Shown one piece after another: positions 1 through 5,327 of a stretch of DNA of 9,024 bases. The notes beneath the pieces are model-generated. The model was not told the DNA's origin and did not search any database. It saw only the letters and a list, made by a program, of their open reading frames with translations. Position 1 is the first letter of the stretch. Each line of letters starts with the position of its first letter. The stretch lies in the NCBI GenBank assembly GCA_039819225.1, contig JBCBSN010000189.1:1-9024 (forward strand), in the 5' to 3' direction. This DNA comes from Ulvibacterium sp039819225. GTDB lineage: Bacteria; Bacteroidota; Bacteroidia; Flavobacteriales; Flavobacteriaceae. Made by a program: the position numbers and the translations under genes.

Positions 1-1
1 C

Positions 2-673
2 GCTGCCCCGGAAGGAAACCGCAACGCCGTGGGGGAACATACCCTGGGTATGCTGCTGTCCCTTTTCCATAAATTGAACAAGGCCGATGCGGAGGTACGC
101 CAAGGACTTTGGGACCGGGAGGGCAACCGTGGTGTGGAATTGAAAGGCAAGACCATAGGCATTATAGGATATGGGAATATGGGCAAGGCCTTTGCCCGGA
201 AATTACAAGGTCTTGAGGTAAGCGAGGTCCTCTGTTATGACATCGTTGGCGGAGTGGGCGATGATCATGCCAGACAGGTGGGTATTATGGAGTTTCAACA
301 AAAAAGCGAGGTGGTAAGCCTGCATGTTCCCCAGACGGAACTTACCACAGGCATGATACGTACGCAATTTATTGAGGCCTTTCATCATCCCTTTTGGCTC
401 CTTAATACGGCCCGGGGAAAATGTGTGGTCACGGAGGATCTGGTAGCGGCACTGAAATCCGGCAAAATCCTAGGGGCCGGGCTGGACGTGCTGGAGTATG
501 AAAAGACTTCCTTTGAGGATATGTTTGCGGACCATAGACTTCCGCCTCCCTTTGAATACCTGGTACAGGCCCAAAATGTAATCCTATCCCCCCATGTAGC
601 AGGCTGGACCATGGAAAGCAAAGAAAAATTGGCACAGATCATCGTGGACAGGATAAAGCAACATTTTTGCTAA
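2..673 (+). CDS. NAD-dependent D-2-hydroxyacid dehydrogenase, 5'-truncated by window edge
   Basis: C-terminal part of a D-isomer-specific 2-hydroxyacid dehydrogenase, the family that includes 3-phosphoglycerate dehydrogenase (SerA), hydroxypyruvate and D-lactate dehydrogenases. The reading frame is open to the window's left edge, and the residues APEGNRNAVGEHTLGMLL match the conserved segment just before the NAD domain, so the GTG at 29 is not the real start. About 90 N-terminal residues are probably missing. The dinucleotide-binding motif GYGNMG lies at 167-184, followed by an acidic residue at the end of the next strand (CYD), which favours NAD over NADP. Catalytic residues are the Arg in NTARG (413-415), the Glu in DVLE (494-496) and the His in SPHVAG (593-595). 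There is no C-terminal ACT domain, so it is a short form. Seen: the motifs. Inferred: phosphoglycerate-like substrate; the exact substrate cannot be told. The next gene starts 9 bp downstream. Confidence 0.9.
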   Translation, partial: AAPEGNRNAVGEHTLGMLLSLFHKLNKADAEVRQGLWDREGNRGVELKGKTIGIIGYGNMGKAFARKLQGLEVSEVLCYDIVGGVGDDHARQVGIMEFQQKSEVVSLHVPQTELTTGMIRTQFIEAFHHPFWLLNTARGKCVVTEDLVAALKSGKILGAGLDVLEYEKTSFEDMFADHRLPPPFEYLVQAQNVILSPHVAGWTMESKEKLAQIIVDRIKQHFC

Positions 674-682
674 ATTTAGTAT

Positions 683-1099
683 GTGAAGCACACTATTCTT
701 ATCTTTTCGGCACTTAGTATCGGCTTGCTCTGTCTTTTCCGGTTGAGCAAGTATAGTTATCTTTCCGGTAGTATTGCCATAGAAATCATCCTTGTCGTTG
801 TGGCGGTGGTTTTTTTTACCTTAGGCCTATTCCTAAAGAAAAAGGAAGCGATATGGGAAAATGTCCGGTCTCCCGAAGTGGATAAATATAAGATACAACA
901 ATTGGGGTTGAGCAAAAGGGAGTACCAGGTGCTTTTGGAAGTCTCCAAAGGTCTTTCCAACAAGGAAATTGCGGATAAGCTTTTTGTAACGGAAAGTACC
1001 ATTAAGACCCATGTCTCCAATGTACTCCTAAAATTGGATGCCAAACGACGGATCCAGGCCGTAAGGATAGCAAAGAAGCTACAGATCATTAATACCTAG
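683..1099 (+). CDS. Membrane-anchored LuxR-type transcriptional regulator
   Basis: A 138-residue protein with two hydrophobic segments (about residues 4-19 and 31-51), a short charged linker (KKKEAIWENVRSPEVDKYK), and a complete LuxR/GerE helix-turn-helix at about 76-133. The HTH has the hallmark residues LSKREYQVL, GLSNKEIADKL and STIKTHVSNVLLKL. There is no receiver or ligand-binding domain, so any signal would have to arrive through the membrane segments or a partner. The start is taken as GTG at 683: an in-frame TAG at 677-679 blocks extension, and the ATG at 681 is followed at once by a stop in its own frame. No Shine-Dalgarno is visible, and with only 9 bp from the upstream gene, translation may be coupled. 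In Flavobacteriaceae small regulators of this shape are often found beside DUF4199 genes (from memory), as here, so it may control the neighbouring gene. The regulator class is certain; the target is inferred. Confidence 0.88.
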   Translation: MKHTILIFSALSIGLLCLFRLSKYSYLSGSIAIEIILVVVAVVFFTLGLFLKKKEAIWENVRSPEVDKYKIQQLGLSKREYQVLLEVSKGLSNKEIADKLFVTESTIKTHVSNVLLKLDAKRRIQAVRIAKKLQIINT

Positions 1100-1112
1100 G
1101 GCCGGTAGATAT

Positions 1113-1154
1113 AAAGCCTAAAAGTGGCTTTCGGCCTGTTCCGGATCGGACAGG
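1113..1154 (+). other. Tandem hairpins in the luxR-DUF4199 gap; possible weak terminator or leader structure
   Basis: The 145-bp gap between the LuxR-type gene and the DUF4199 gene holds two adjacent inverted repeats. The first is AAAGCC (1113-1118) with GGCTTT (1126-1131) around a 7-nt loop. The second, 1135-1154, pairs CCTGT with ACAGG and an inner CCG with CGG, with one bulged T. Neither is followed by a real T-run (only TTT after the second), so termination would be inefficient. They may equally be an attenuator or a leader structure of the DUF4199 message. Function is inferred from sequence alone. Confidence 0.35.
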
Positions 1155-1177
1155 TTTCGCCCTATTTCCGTATTTGG

Positions 1178-1185
1178 TACTTTCG
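1178..1185 (+). promoter_or_regulatory. Possible -7 element upstream of the DUF4199 gene
   Basis: TACTTTCG matches the Bacteroidota -7 consensus TAnnTTTG at all but one specified position. A TTT at 1155-1157 lies 20 nt upstream, where a -33 TTG would be expected, but it is not a good match. The resulting leader would be about 50 nt. This is a weak candidate in a genome where such matches arise often by chance. Confidence 0.25.
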
Positions 1186-1244
1186 TATGAGTGCAAAACA
1201 ATATGGAGCAACTACTTTAGCGGTACGCTTAAAATACGATACCC

Positions 1245-1754
1245 ATGAAAAAAACGGTTTTACGCTACGGGCTTTATGGAAGCATCGTTATTTGCATTCT
1301 CTTTCTTACCAGTTGGTTTGCCTTGGAGGGGGTGGATCTGTCCATCCAGGAAATAGCGGGCTATATCTCCATGATCGTTTCCTTATCCTTTGTCTTTTTT
1401 GGTATCAAACATTTTAGAGACAAGGAGAACCACGGTCTGATCACTTTTAAAAAGGCGCTGCTTATCGGGGTTTTGATCAGCCTTATCACCGCATTGGCCT
1501 TTGGGGTTTTGGATGTCATTTACGTGAAATACATCAACCCTGATTTTCTGACTGAATATTATACCATTACCCTGGAAGAAATGAAAGCCACCCATACGGC
1601 GGAAGAATTCAAAATAAAACAGTTAGAAATGGAGGCCCAAAAGGAATTATTTGCCAGTCCAATTATGAATTTTTTAGTGATGTTCGCTACGGTTTTTATC
1701 ATTGGTTTCATCATTGCTCTTATTTCCGCTTTGATCCTTCAACGAAAAGAATAA
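1245..1754 (+). CDS. DUF4199 family four-helix membrane protein
   Basis: A 169-residue integral membrane protein of the DUF4199 family, which is common in Bacteroidota and has no established function. Four hydrophobic segments are visible at about residues 8-27, 36-54, 70-94 and 138-165. Between the third and fourth is a polar, Glu-rich segment (about 95-137, including TITLEEMKATHTAEEFKIKQLEMEAQKE) that should form a helical loop on one side of the membrane. The family signatures are the conserved FFGIKHFRDKENHGLITFKKAL stretch after helix 2 and the small-residue-rich last helix. The ATG at 1245 gives a normal family length and places the positively charged MKK just before helix 1. It follows the membrane-anchored LuxR gene after 145 bp and precedes the DUF1801 gene by 10 bp, so it is probably co-transcribed with the latter. 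Family assignment is by pattern recognition; the role is unknown. Confidence 0.85.
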   Translation: MKKTVLRYGLYGSIVICILFLTSWFALEGVDLSIQEIAGYISMIVSLSFVFFGIKHFRDKENHGLITFKKALLIGVLISLITALAFGVLDVIYVKYINPDFLTEYYTITLEEMKATHTAEEFKIKQLEMEAQKELFASPIMNFLVMFATVFIIGFIIALISALILQRKE

Positions 1755-1764
1755 AAATAAGGCT

Positions 1765-2226
1765 ATGCAATACAAAGCAGATTCCCCCGAAACGTACTTG
1801 GCCCAGCTTACACCTGAAAGGCAAGAGGCCATGTCCAATCTAAGAAAGACCGTCCTTAAAAGCTTGCCCAAAGGCTTTGAGGAGCAAATGAGTTACGGTA
1901 TGTTAGGTTATGTGGTACCACATTCCCTATATCCGAACGGATACCATTGCGACCCCAAACTTCCGCTACCGTTCATTAATCTGGGCTCGCAAAAGAATTA
2001 CGTGGCTCTGTACCATTCCGGTATCTACGCCAAAAAAGAATTGTTGGACTGGTTTGTAGGGGAATACCCCAAGTACTGTAAAACGAAGCTGGATATGGGC
2101 AAAAGTTGTATCCGCTTTAAAAAGATGGATGACATTCCCTACGCGCTTATCGCCGAATTGTGCGGGAAAATGACCCCAAAACAATGGATAGCTATCTATG
2201 AAAAAGCGATAAAAAGGAAGAAATGA
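1765..2226 (+). CDS. DUF1801 domain-containing protein
   Basis: A soluble 153-residue protein matching the DUF1801 (YdhG-like) fold across about residues 17-148. Recognisable family features are the N-terminal YLAQLTPERQEAMSNLRKTV helix, MSYGMLGYV after it, the LGSQKNYVALYHSGIY strand region, and GKSCIRFKKMDDIPYALIAEL near the C-terminus. No catalytic residues are defined for this family and no function is firmly established; some members are annotated as iron-chaperone-like, which cannot be judged here. The ATG at 1765 follows the preceding stop by 10 bp and has a modest AAGG about 5 nt upstream, one of the few Shine-Dalgarno-like sequences in the window. Its stop codon TGA (2224-2226) directly abuts a palindromic hairpin. 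The close spacing suggests one message with the DUF4199 gene and perhaps the downstream VOC gene. Confidence 0.88.
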   Translation: MQYKADSPETYLAQLTPERQEAMSNLRKTVLKSLPKGFEEQMSYGMLGYVVPHSLYPNGYHCDPKLPLPFINLGSQKNYVALYHSGIYAKKELLDWFVGEYPKYCKTKLDMGKSCIRFKKMDDIPYALIAELCGKMTPKQWIAIYEKAIKRKK

Positions 2227-2245
2227 TTTCCGCCTTCGCGGAAAT
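2226..2245. repeat. REP-like palindromic hairpin between DUF1801 and VOC genes
   Basis: An 8-bp perfect inverted repeat, ATTTCCGC and GCGGAAAT, around a 4-nt CTTC loop, begins at the last base of the DUF1801 stop codon. It closely resembles the dispersed extragenic palindromes of the form ATTCCCGC...GCGGGAAT found in high copy in many bacterial genomes (recalled, not searched). It has no T-run after it, only TGAAAAAAGC on the plus strand, so it is not a classical terminator. It may stabilise the upstream mRNA end or be an inert repeat. The hairpin is seen directly; its repeat nature is inferred. Confidence 0.6.
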
Positions 2246-2260
2246 GAAAAAAGCAAAATC

Positions 2261-2647
2261 ATGAAAAACCGAGTAACCGGGATAGGCGGCTTCTTTTTTA
2301 AATCCCAAGACCCCGACGCAACAAAGGATTGGTACCGGAAACATTTGGGACTAAACACGGACCAATATGGATGTACCTTTTGGTGGAAGGATAAAGAGGG
2401 GAACGATTGTTCCACACAATGGAGCCCCTTTAAGGCGGATACCAGTTATTTTGCGCCAAGTGAAAAGTCGTTTATGATGAACTTTAGGGTAGAAAACCTA
2501 AAGGAATTATTGGCCCAACTAAAAAAGGAAGGTGTAGAAACGATTGGGAAAATCGAAGAATACGACTACGGAAAATTTGGGTGGATCCTGGATCCAGAGG
2601 GCAACAAGATAGAGCTTTGGGAACCCGTGGATAAAGCGTTTCTATGA
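2261..2647 (+). CDS. VOC superfamily (glyoxalase-fold) protein
   Basis: A 128-residue protein of the vicinal oxygen chelate fold, the usual size for a single-polypeptide paired beta-alpha-beta-beta-beta unit. The first module spans about residues 5-55 (GIGGFFFKSQDPDATKDWYRKHLGL, then CTFWWKD). The second spans about 70-122, with the typical FRVENLKELLAQLKKEGVE helix and the closing WILDPEGNKIELWEP strand. Glu118 in IELWEP sits where the family's C-terminal metal ligand is found. The usual N-terminal His ligand is not obvious, so metal binding and catalysis are uncertain. Members include glyoxalase I, dioxygenases and antibiotic-resistance proteins, and the sequence does not discriminate. ATG at 2261 is the only sensible start. 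It lies 34 bp after the DUF1801 gene, separated by the REP-like hairpin, and is probably the last gene of this small cluster. Confidence 0.9.
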   Translation: MKNRVTGIGGFFFKSQDPDATKDWYRKHLGLNTDQYGCTFWWKDKEGNDCSTQWSPFKADTSYFAPSEKSFMMNFRVENLKELLAQLKKEGVETIGKIEEYDYGKFGWILDPEGNKIELWEPVDKAFL

Positions 2648-2662
2648 TATCCAAATAATCGT

Positions 2663-2670
2663 TACATTTA
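2663..2670 (+). promoter_or_regulatory. Candidate Bacteroidota promoter for the TM2 gene
   Basis: TACATTTA matches the -7 consensus TAnnTTTG except at the last base. A TTT at 2639-2641, overlapping the end of the VOC gene, lies 21 nt upstream in place of the -33 TTG. The leader to the ATG at 2701 would be about 23 nt. The position in a 53-bp gap before a gene that has its own terminator makes this reasonable but unproven. Confidence 0.4.
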
Positions 2671-2700
2671 GAGCCGTATTAACCACCAAAAACGATAACG

Positions 2701-3324
2701 ATGTCAGAAGAGAACAAGGATTTGGAAGATAAGGCCGGAGATGCTATGGATAAGGCCAAGAAGGATGCCAATGATTTTATAGACGAAACAAAGGAGAAGG
2801 CAAGCGAACTGGGGGACAAGGCCGAGGAAAAACTGGATCAGGCCAAGGAAAAAACCAAGGAATTTGTAGCCGATGCCAAGGAGACCGCAAAGGATCTGGG
2901 CGAGAAGGCCGAGGAAAAGTTTGAGCAGGCCAAGGAAGCTACCCAGGAATTTGCCGAGGATACCAAAGAAGCGGCCAGCGAATTCGCCGAAGAGGCGAAG
3001 AAAACCGCGAGTGAGTTTACAGAAGGTGCTAAGGAAGCCTTCAGTGGCGGTGGTTCAGGAGAAAACAAAAAGATCCTTGTGGGTGTTTTGGCCATTCTAT
3101 TGGGATCTTTAGGAGTTCACAAATTCATGCTCGGGTACCAGAAGGAGGGCTTAATATTGCTTATTGCCAGTGTAATTGGTTATGCAACTATGTGTATCGT
3201 TATCGGCGGTTTTATCGTCATGGCCACCGGAATCGTAGGCTTGATTGAAGGGATCATATATTTAACCAAATCCGACGAGGAGTTTTACAACACCTACCAA
3301 GTAGGCAAAAAACCCTGGTTCTAA
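2701..3324 (+). CDS. TM2-domain membrane protein with LEA-like amphipathic repeats
   Basis: A 207-residue protein in two parts. Residues 1-115 are highly charged (Lys, Glu, Asp, Ala), with 11-residue units of the pattern AKxxAxEFxEx, as in LEA group 3 and apolipoprotein-like helices. The units group into a 29-residue super-repeat (11+11+7): 19-47, 48-76 and a third starting at 77 where the 7-residue piece is replaced by another 11-mer. A flexible SGGGSG linker (115-120) leads to a TM2 domain (about 121-190), with the signature LGSLGVHKFMLGYQKEG and two or three hydrophobic segments. The C-terminus is aromatic (GKKPWF). There is no signal peptide, so the repeat region is probably cytoplasmic. 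TM2 proteins have no settled biochemical role. The repeat region could bind membranes, stabilise proteins or act as a stress-response helix; this is inference. The gene stands alone, with its own candidate promoter and a strong terminator. Confidence 0.9.
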   Translation: MSEENKDLEDKAGDAMDKAKKDANDFIDETKEKASELGDKAEEKLDQAKEKTKEFVADAKETAKDLGEKAEEKFEQAKEATQEFAEDTKEAASEFAEEAKKTASEFTEGAKEAFSGGGSGENKKILVGVLAILLGSLGVHKFMLGYQKEGLILLIASVIGYATMCIVIGGFIVMATGIVGLIEGIIYLTKSDEEFYNTYQVGKKPWF

Positions 3325-3331
3325 AATAACA

Positions 3332-3360
3332 AAAAGCCAAGTCTTTCCGATTTGGCTTTT
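3332..3360 (+). terminator. Strong intrinsic terminator after the TM2 gene
   Basis: A 12-bp stem pairs AAAAGCCAAGTC (3332-3343) with GATTTGGCTTTT (3349-3360), including one G-T wobble, around a 5-nt TTTCC loop. It begins 7 nt after the stop codon. The stem's own T-run continues as TTTTATATTTTCTT. This is a textbook rho-independent terminator and isolates the TM2 gene from the ArsR-family gene downstream. The A-run on the left arm means it could also work in the opposite direction. Confidence 0.9.
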
Positions 3361-3378
3361 ATATTTTCTTAAATCCAA

Positions 3379-3396
3379 GTAATATTGCAATATTAC
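3379..3396. promoter_or_regulatory. 18-bp perfect palindrome, candidate ArsR operator overlapping a possible -7 element
   Basis: GTAATATTGCAATATTAC is a perfect 18-bp inverted repeat, 23 bp before the start codon of the ArsR-family gene. Dyad operators of about this size next to the gene's own promoter are typical for ArsR/SmtB dimers, which bind as winged helices and release DNA when the inducer binds. The part TAATATTG (3380-3387) also matches the -7 consensus TAnnTTTG at all but one position, with TTT (3358-3360) 19 nt upstream as a poor -33 element. Repressor binding would then block the promoter directly. The palindrome is seen; operator function is inferred. Confidence 0.65.
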
Positions 3397-3419
3397 GTTA
3401 ATGCTATACCGCAAAGCAA

Positions 3420-3743
3420 ATGGGCACTACCAAGACCGAACTCTTCAATCCCTCACAAAACCGATTGGCCGTAGCAGCCAAAGTTATGGGGCATCCGGCA
3501 AGGGTAGCCATTTTGCACTACATCAGCAAAAAGGAAGGCTGCATATGCAACGACCTTGTAGATGTCATTGGCCTTTCCCAGCCTACCATATCACAACATC
3601 TGAACGAGATAAAGAAAATAGGCCTGATAAAAGGGACTTTCAAGGGAAAAAACCTTTGCTATTGTATAGACCGGGAAAAATGGGAAGAACTAGAGCAACT
3701 CTTCCGCTTATTTTTTTACAAAATCAATCAAAACTGTTGTTAG
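3420..3743 (+). CDS. ArsR/SmtB-family transcriptional repressor
   Basis: A 107-residue winged helix-turn-helix protein of ArsR/SmtB type, the usual length for a stand-alone family member. Conserved features are MGHPARVAILHYI (23-35), the recognition-helix region LSQPTISQHLNEIKKIGLI (52-70), and the wing (GTFKGKNLCYCI, 72-83). The sequence GCICNDL (40-46) aligns with the CVCDL metalloid-sensing box of classical ArsR proteins, so Cys41 and Cys43 are likely As(III) ligands. Two further Cys pairs occur, C80-C82 in the wing and C106-C107 at the extreme C-terminus. The ATG at 3420 has no Shine-Dalgarno, as is normal in Bacteroidota. An 18-bp palindrome upstream suggests autoregulation. The gene is followed after 19 bp by an ArsN1-like acetyltransferase, which it probably controls. 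Family certain; inducer (trivalent arsenical or another thiophilic ligand) inferred. Confidence 0.92.
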   Translation: MGTTKTELFNPSQNRLAVAAKVMGHPARVAILHYISKKEGCICNDLVDVIGLSQPTISQHLNEIKKIGLIKGTFKGKNLCYCIDREKWEELEQLFRLFFYKINQNCC

Positions 3744-3762
3744 GCCAGAGTTATCCGGAAAT

Positions 3763-4254
3763 ATGGAAATCCGAAATATGACAAAAGCGGACTGGCCTAC
3801 GGTCTCCAAAATATACCACGAGGGCATTGCCACGGGAATCGCAACTTTTGAAACTCTGGTGCCTGCCTACAAGGATTGGCACAAGGCCCATTTGGAGGAT
3901 TGCCGGTTGGTGGCCCTATTTAATAGTGCCGTGGTAGGCTGGGCGGCCCTTTCGCCGGTATCGGGTAGATGTGTGTATGGGGGAGTCGCCGAAGTGAGCA
4001 TTTATGTGGGCAAGGATAGTCGGGGCTTAGGTGTGGCTACCATTCTTATGAAAACGTTGATCGAAGAAAGTGAACGCAAGGGTCTTTGGACGCTGCAATC
4101 CGGGATTTTTCCGGAAAATACGGCCAGCATCAAACTTCACGAAAAAATGGGATTCCGCTTTTTGGGCCAACGTGAGCGCATCGGAAAAACGGTAGACGGC
4201 GTTTGGAAGGACAATCTTATTTTTGAACGACGAAGCAAAGTAGTGGGGATATAA
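3763..4254 (+). CDS. arsN1: GNAT N-acetyltransferase, ArsN1/phosphinothricin acetyltransferase type
   Basis: A 163-residue GNAT enzyme most like phosphinothricin acetyltransferases and ArsN1, which N-acetylate the amino group of phosphinothricin, methionine sulfoximine or the organoarsenical antibiotic arsinothricin. Family features are IYHEGIATGIATFET (17-31), GWAALSPVSGR (59-69), the strand VAEVSIYV (75-82), the acetyl-CoA loop around DSRGLGVA (85-92), the GIFPENTASIKLHEKMGFR block (114-132) and the C-terminal GVWKDNLIFERRS (146-158). The ATG at 3763 gives the standard N-terminus; a second ATG at 3778 would remove the first beta strand. It lies 19 bp downstream of an ArsR-family gene with metalloid-type cysteines, which tips the balance toward arsinothricin detoxification rather than general phosphinothricin resistance. 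No arsenite pump, ArsC or ArsM gene is in the window. GNAT class and subfamily are well supported; the substrate and symbol are inferred. Confidence 0.8.
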   Translation: MEIRNMTKADWPTVSKIYHEGIATGIATFETLVPAYKDWHKAHLEDCRLVALFNSAVVGWAALSPVSGRCVYGGVAEVSIYVGKDSRGLGVATILMKTLIEESERKGLWTLQSGIFPENTASIKLHEKMGFRFLGQRERIGKTVDGVWKDNLIFERRSKVVGI

Positions 4255-4295
4255 TTGAAATAACCCTGAATTCTGAACTCGTTAAATTAAAACCC

Positions 4296-5318
4296 TTAAT
4301 TCGAAGGCATAGGTTCTATGTAATCCAAAGGAAGCATTAAGGCCACGCGTTGCCGACCCAGTACTCCACCAAATTGAACACTTTTGGACGGAGAAAAATT
4401 ACCATAACCATCGATAAGAAAGGCGTCTCCATTTACTTTCATCATGGATCGGTCAATCTTATACCGTATCGTAAGACTATCGCTAACTGGTTTTACCATA
4501 ACAAATCCATTGGTGTTTCTCAATCGAAATTCCAGGTAAGGGTCTACTTGACGGCTATTACGGTACACCTTGAAGTCATTTTCAAGCAATCTTCGTTCCG
4601 AAAGCGCCCTCATAAAATGGAGCACGGATCCAAAATAGGCCTTTTCCCTATTTCTAACATATCTTTTCCTTGCAAGGCTCCCATCCAATTCGGAAAAGAG
4701 CAGAGTTCCTAGAAAAAAAACCGATTTCGGAACATGGTTCCCCTTTTCATCATACTCAAAAAACACTTCAAAATCCTGTACATCGTATGCAATTTGATAC
4801 CCCAAATATGAGTTTTCAACCTGAATTGGTTCATCCGTATAGGCAAACAAAGCGTCTTTGGAACGACTATAATATAGCCGCACTTTTTCGCCATTGGTGA
4901 TTTTGCATCCCAAGGCAGAAGCTCCTTGACCTAAAAACTCGCGTTTGAAAATATTCCATTTTTTCTCTCTACTCCAAGTGTCGGGCTCCAAGATAACCTC
5001 ATCTAACTGAAAGGCGCTTTCCTTCAGAAATATTTTACCAAGATCTTTTTTCTTGATGTCCTTGAAAATTTGGCTTTTGTAACCAATGAACGTCACAACC
5101 AACAAGGCGGTTATAGGTCTGGGTGTGGTAATCTCAAAATATCCCTCTTCATCGGTAATTGTCCCAATGGTGGTGCCATCAAAGTACACGGATACGCCGT
5201 ATAGGGGTTCTTTGGTAAAATCATCGAATACCTGACCTCTCACCGTTGTTTGCGCCAAAGCGGAGCTTCCCATTAAAATTGAAAGAGGGAAGAAGATGAG
5301 AGTGAGCGTGTTTCGCAT
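4296..5318 (-). CDS. Secreted protein with carboxypeptidase-like regulatory domain
   Basis: A 340-residue exported protein. Residues 1-22 form a signal peptide (hydrophobic TLIFFPLSILMGSSALA, likely cleavage ALA before Q23) with no lipobox Cys. Residues about 26-103 are a CarboxypepD_reg-like beta-sandwich, the domain also found at the N-terminus of SusC/TonB-dependent receptors: VRGQVFDDFTKEPLYGVSVY, GTITDEEGYFEI and VTFIGYKSQ are diagnostic. The remaining about 230 residues (with WNIFKREFLGQ at 121-131 and ALGCKI at 135-140) match a Bacteroidota family of uncharacterised surface proteins, without plug or barrel. It is therefore not a truncated TonB receptor; its length is normal for this family. 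The ATG at 5316-5318 is 9 bp after the stop of the OlsF-type gene, so the two are almost certainly co-transcribed. Its 3' end is convergent with the acetyltransferase gene, 41 bp away. The function is unknown; envelope location is inferred. Confidence 0.85.
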   Translation of the reverse strand: MRNTLTLIFFPLSILMGSSALAQTTVRGQVFDDFTKEPLYGVSVYFDGTTIGTITDEEGYFEITTPRPITALLVVTFIGYKSQIFKDIKKKDLGKIFLKESAFQLDEVILEPDTWSREKKWNIFKREFLGQGASALGCKITNGEKVRLYYSRSKDALFAYTDEPIQVENSYLGYQIAYDVQDFEVFFEYDEKGNHVPKSVFFLGTLLFSELDGSLARKRYVRNREKAYFGSVLHFMRALSERRLLENDFKVYRNSRQVDPYLEFRLRNTNGFVMVKPVSDSLTIRYKIDRSMMKVNGDAFLIDGYGNFSPSKSVQFGGVLGRQRVALMLPLDYIEPMPSN

Positions 5319-5327
5319 TCTTGATTA

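Noticed and set aside
671..678. TAAATTTA as a -7 element for the LuxR-type gene
   Set aside because: It is 4 nt before the only possible start, so transcription would begin inside the coding region.
1124..1417. Open reading frame overlapping the start of the DUF4199 gene on the same strand
   Set aside because: The translation is low-complexity and unlike any family, and it overlaps the well-supported DUF4199 frame; it is a shadow.
3401..3781. Open reading frame covering the ArsR-family gene in another frame
   Set aside because: The ArsR frame has clear HTH motifs; this frame has no recognisable features and runs into the next gene.
4285..4301. AATTAA/TTAATT inverted repeat in the convergent gap, as a terminator
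   Set aside because: Only six A-T pairs with no GC, and it overlaps the stop codon of the minus-strand gene; too unstable to call.
4296..5318. Truncated SusC/TonB-dependent receptor
   Set aside because: The CarboxypepD_reg domain is shared, but the C-terminal part shows no plug or barrel features and the length is normal for stand-alone surface proteins of this type.
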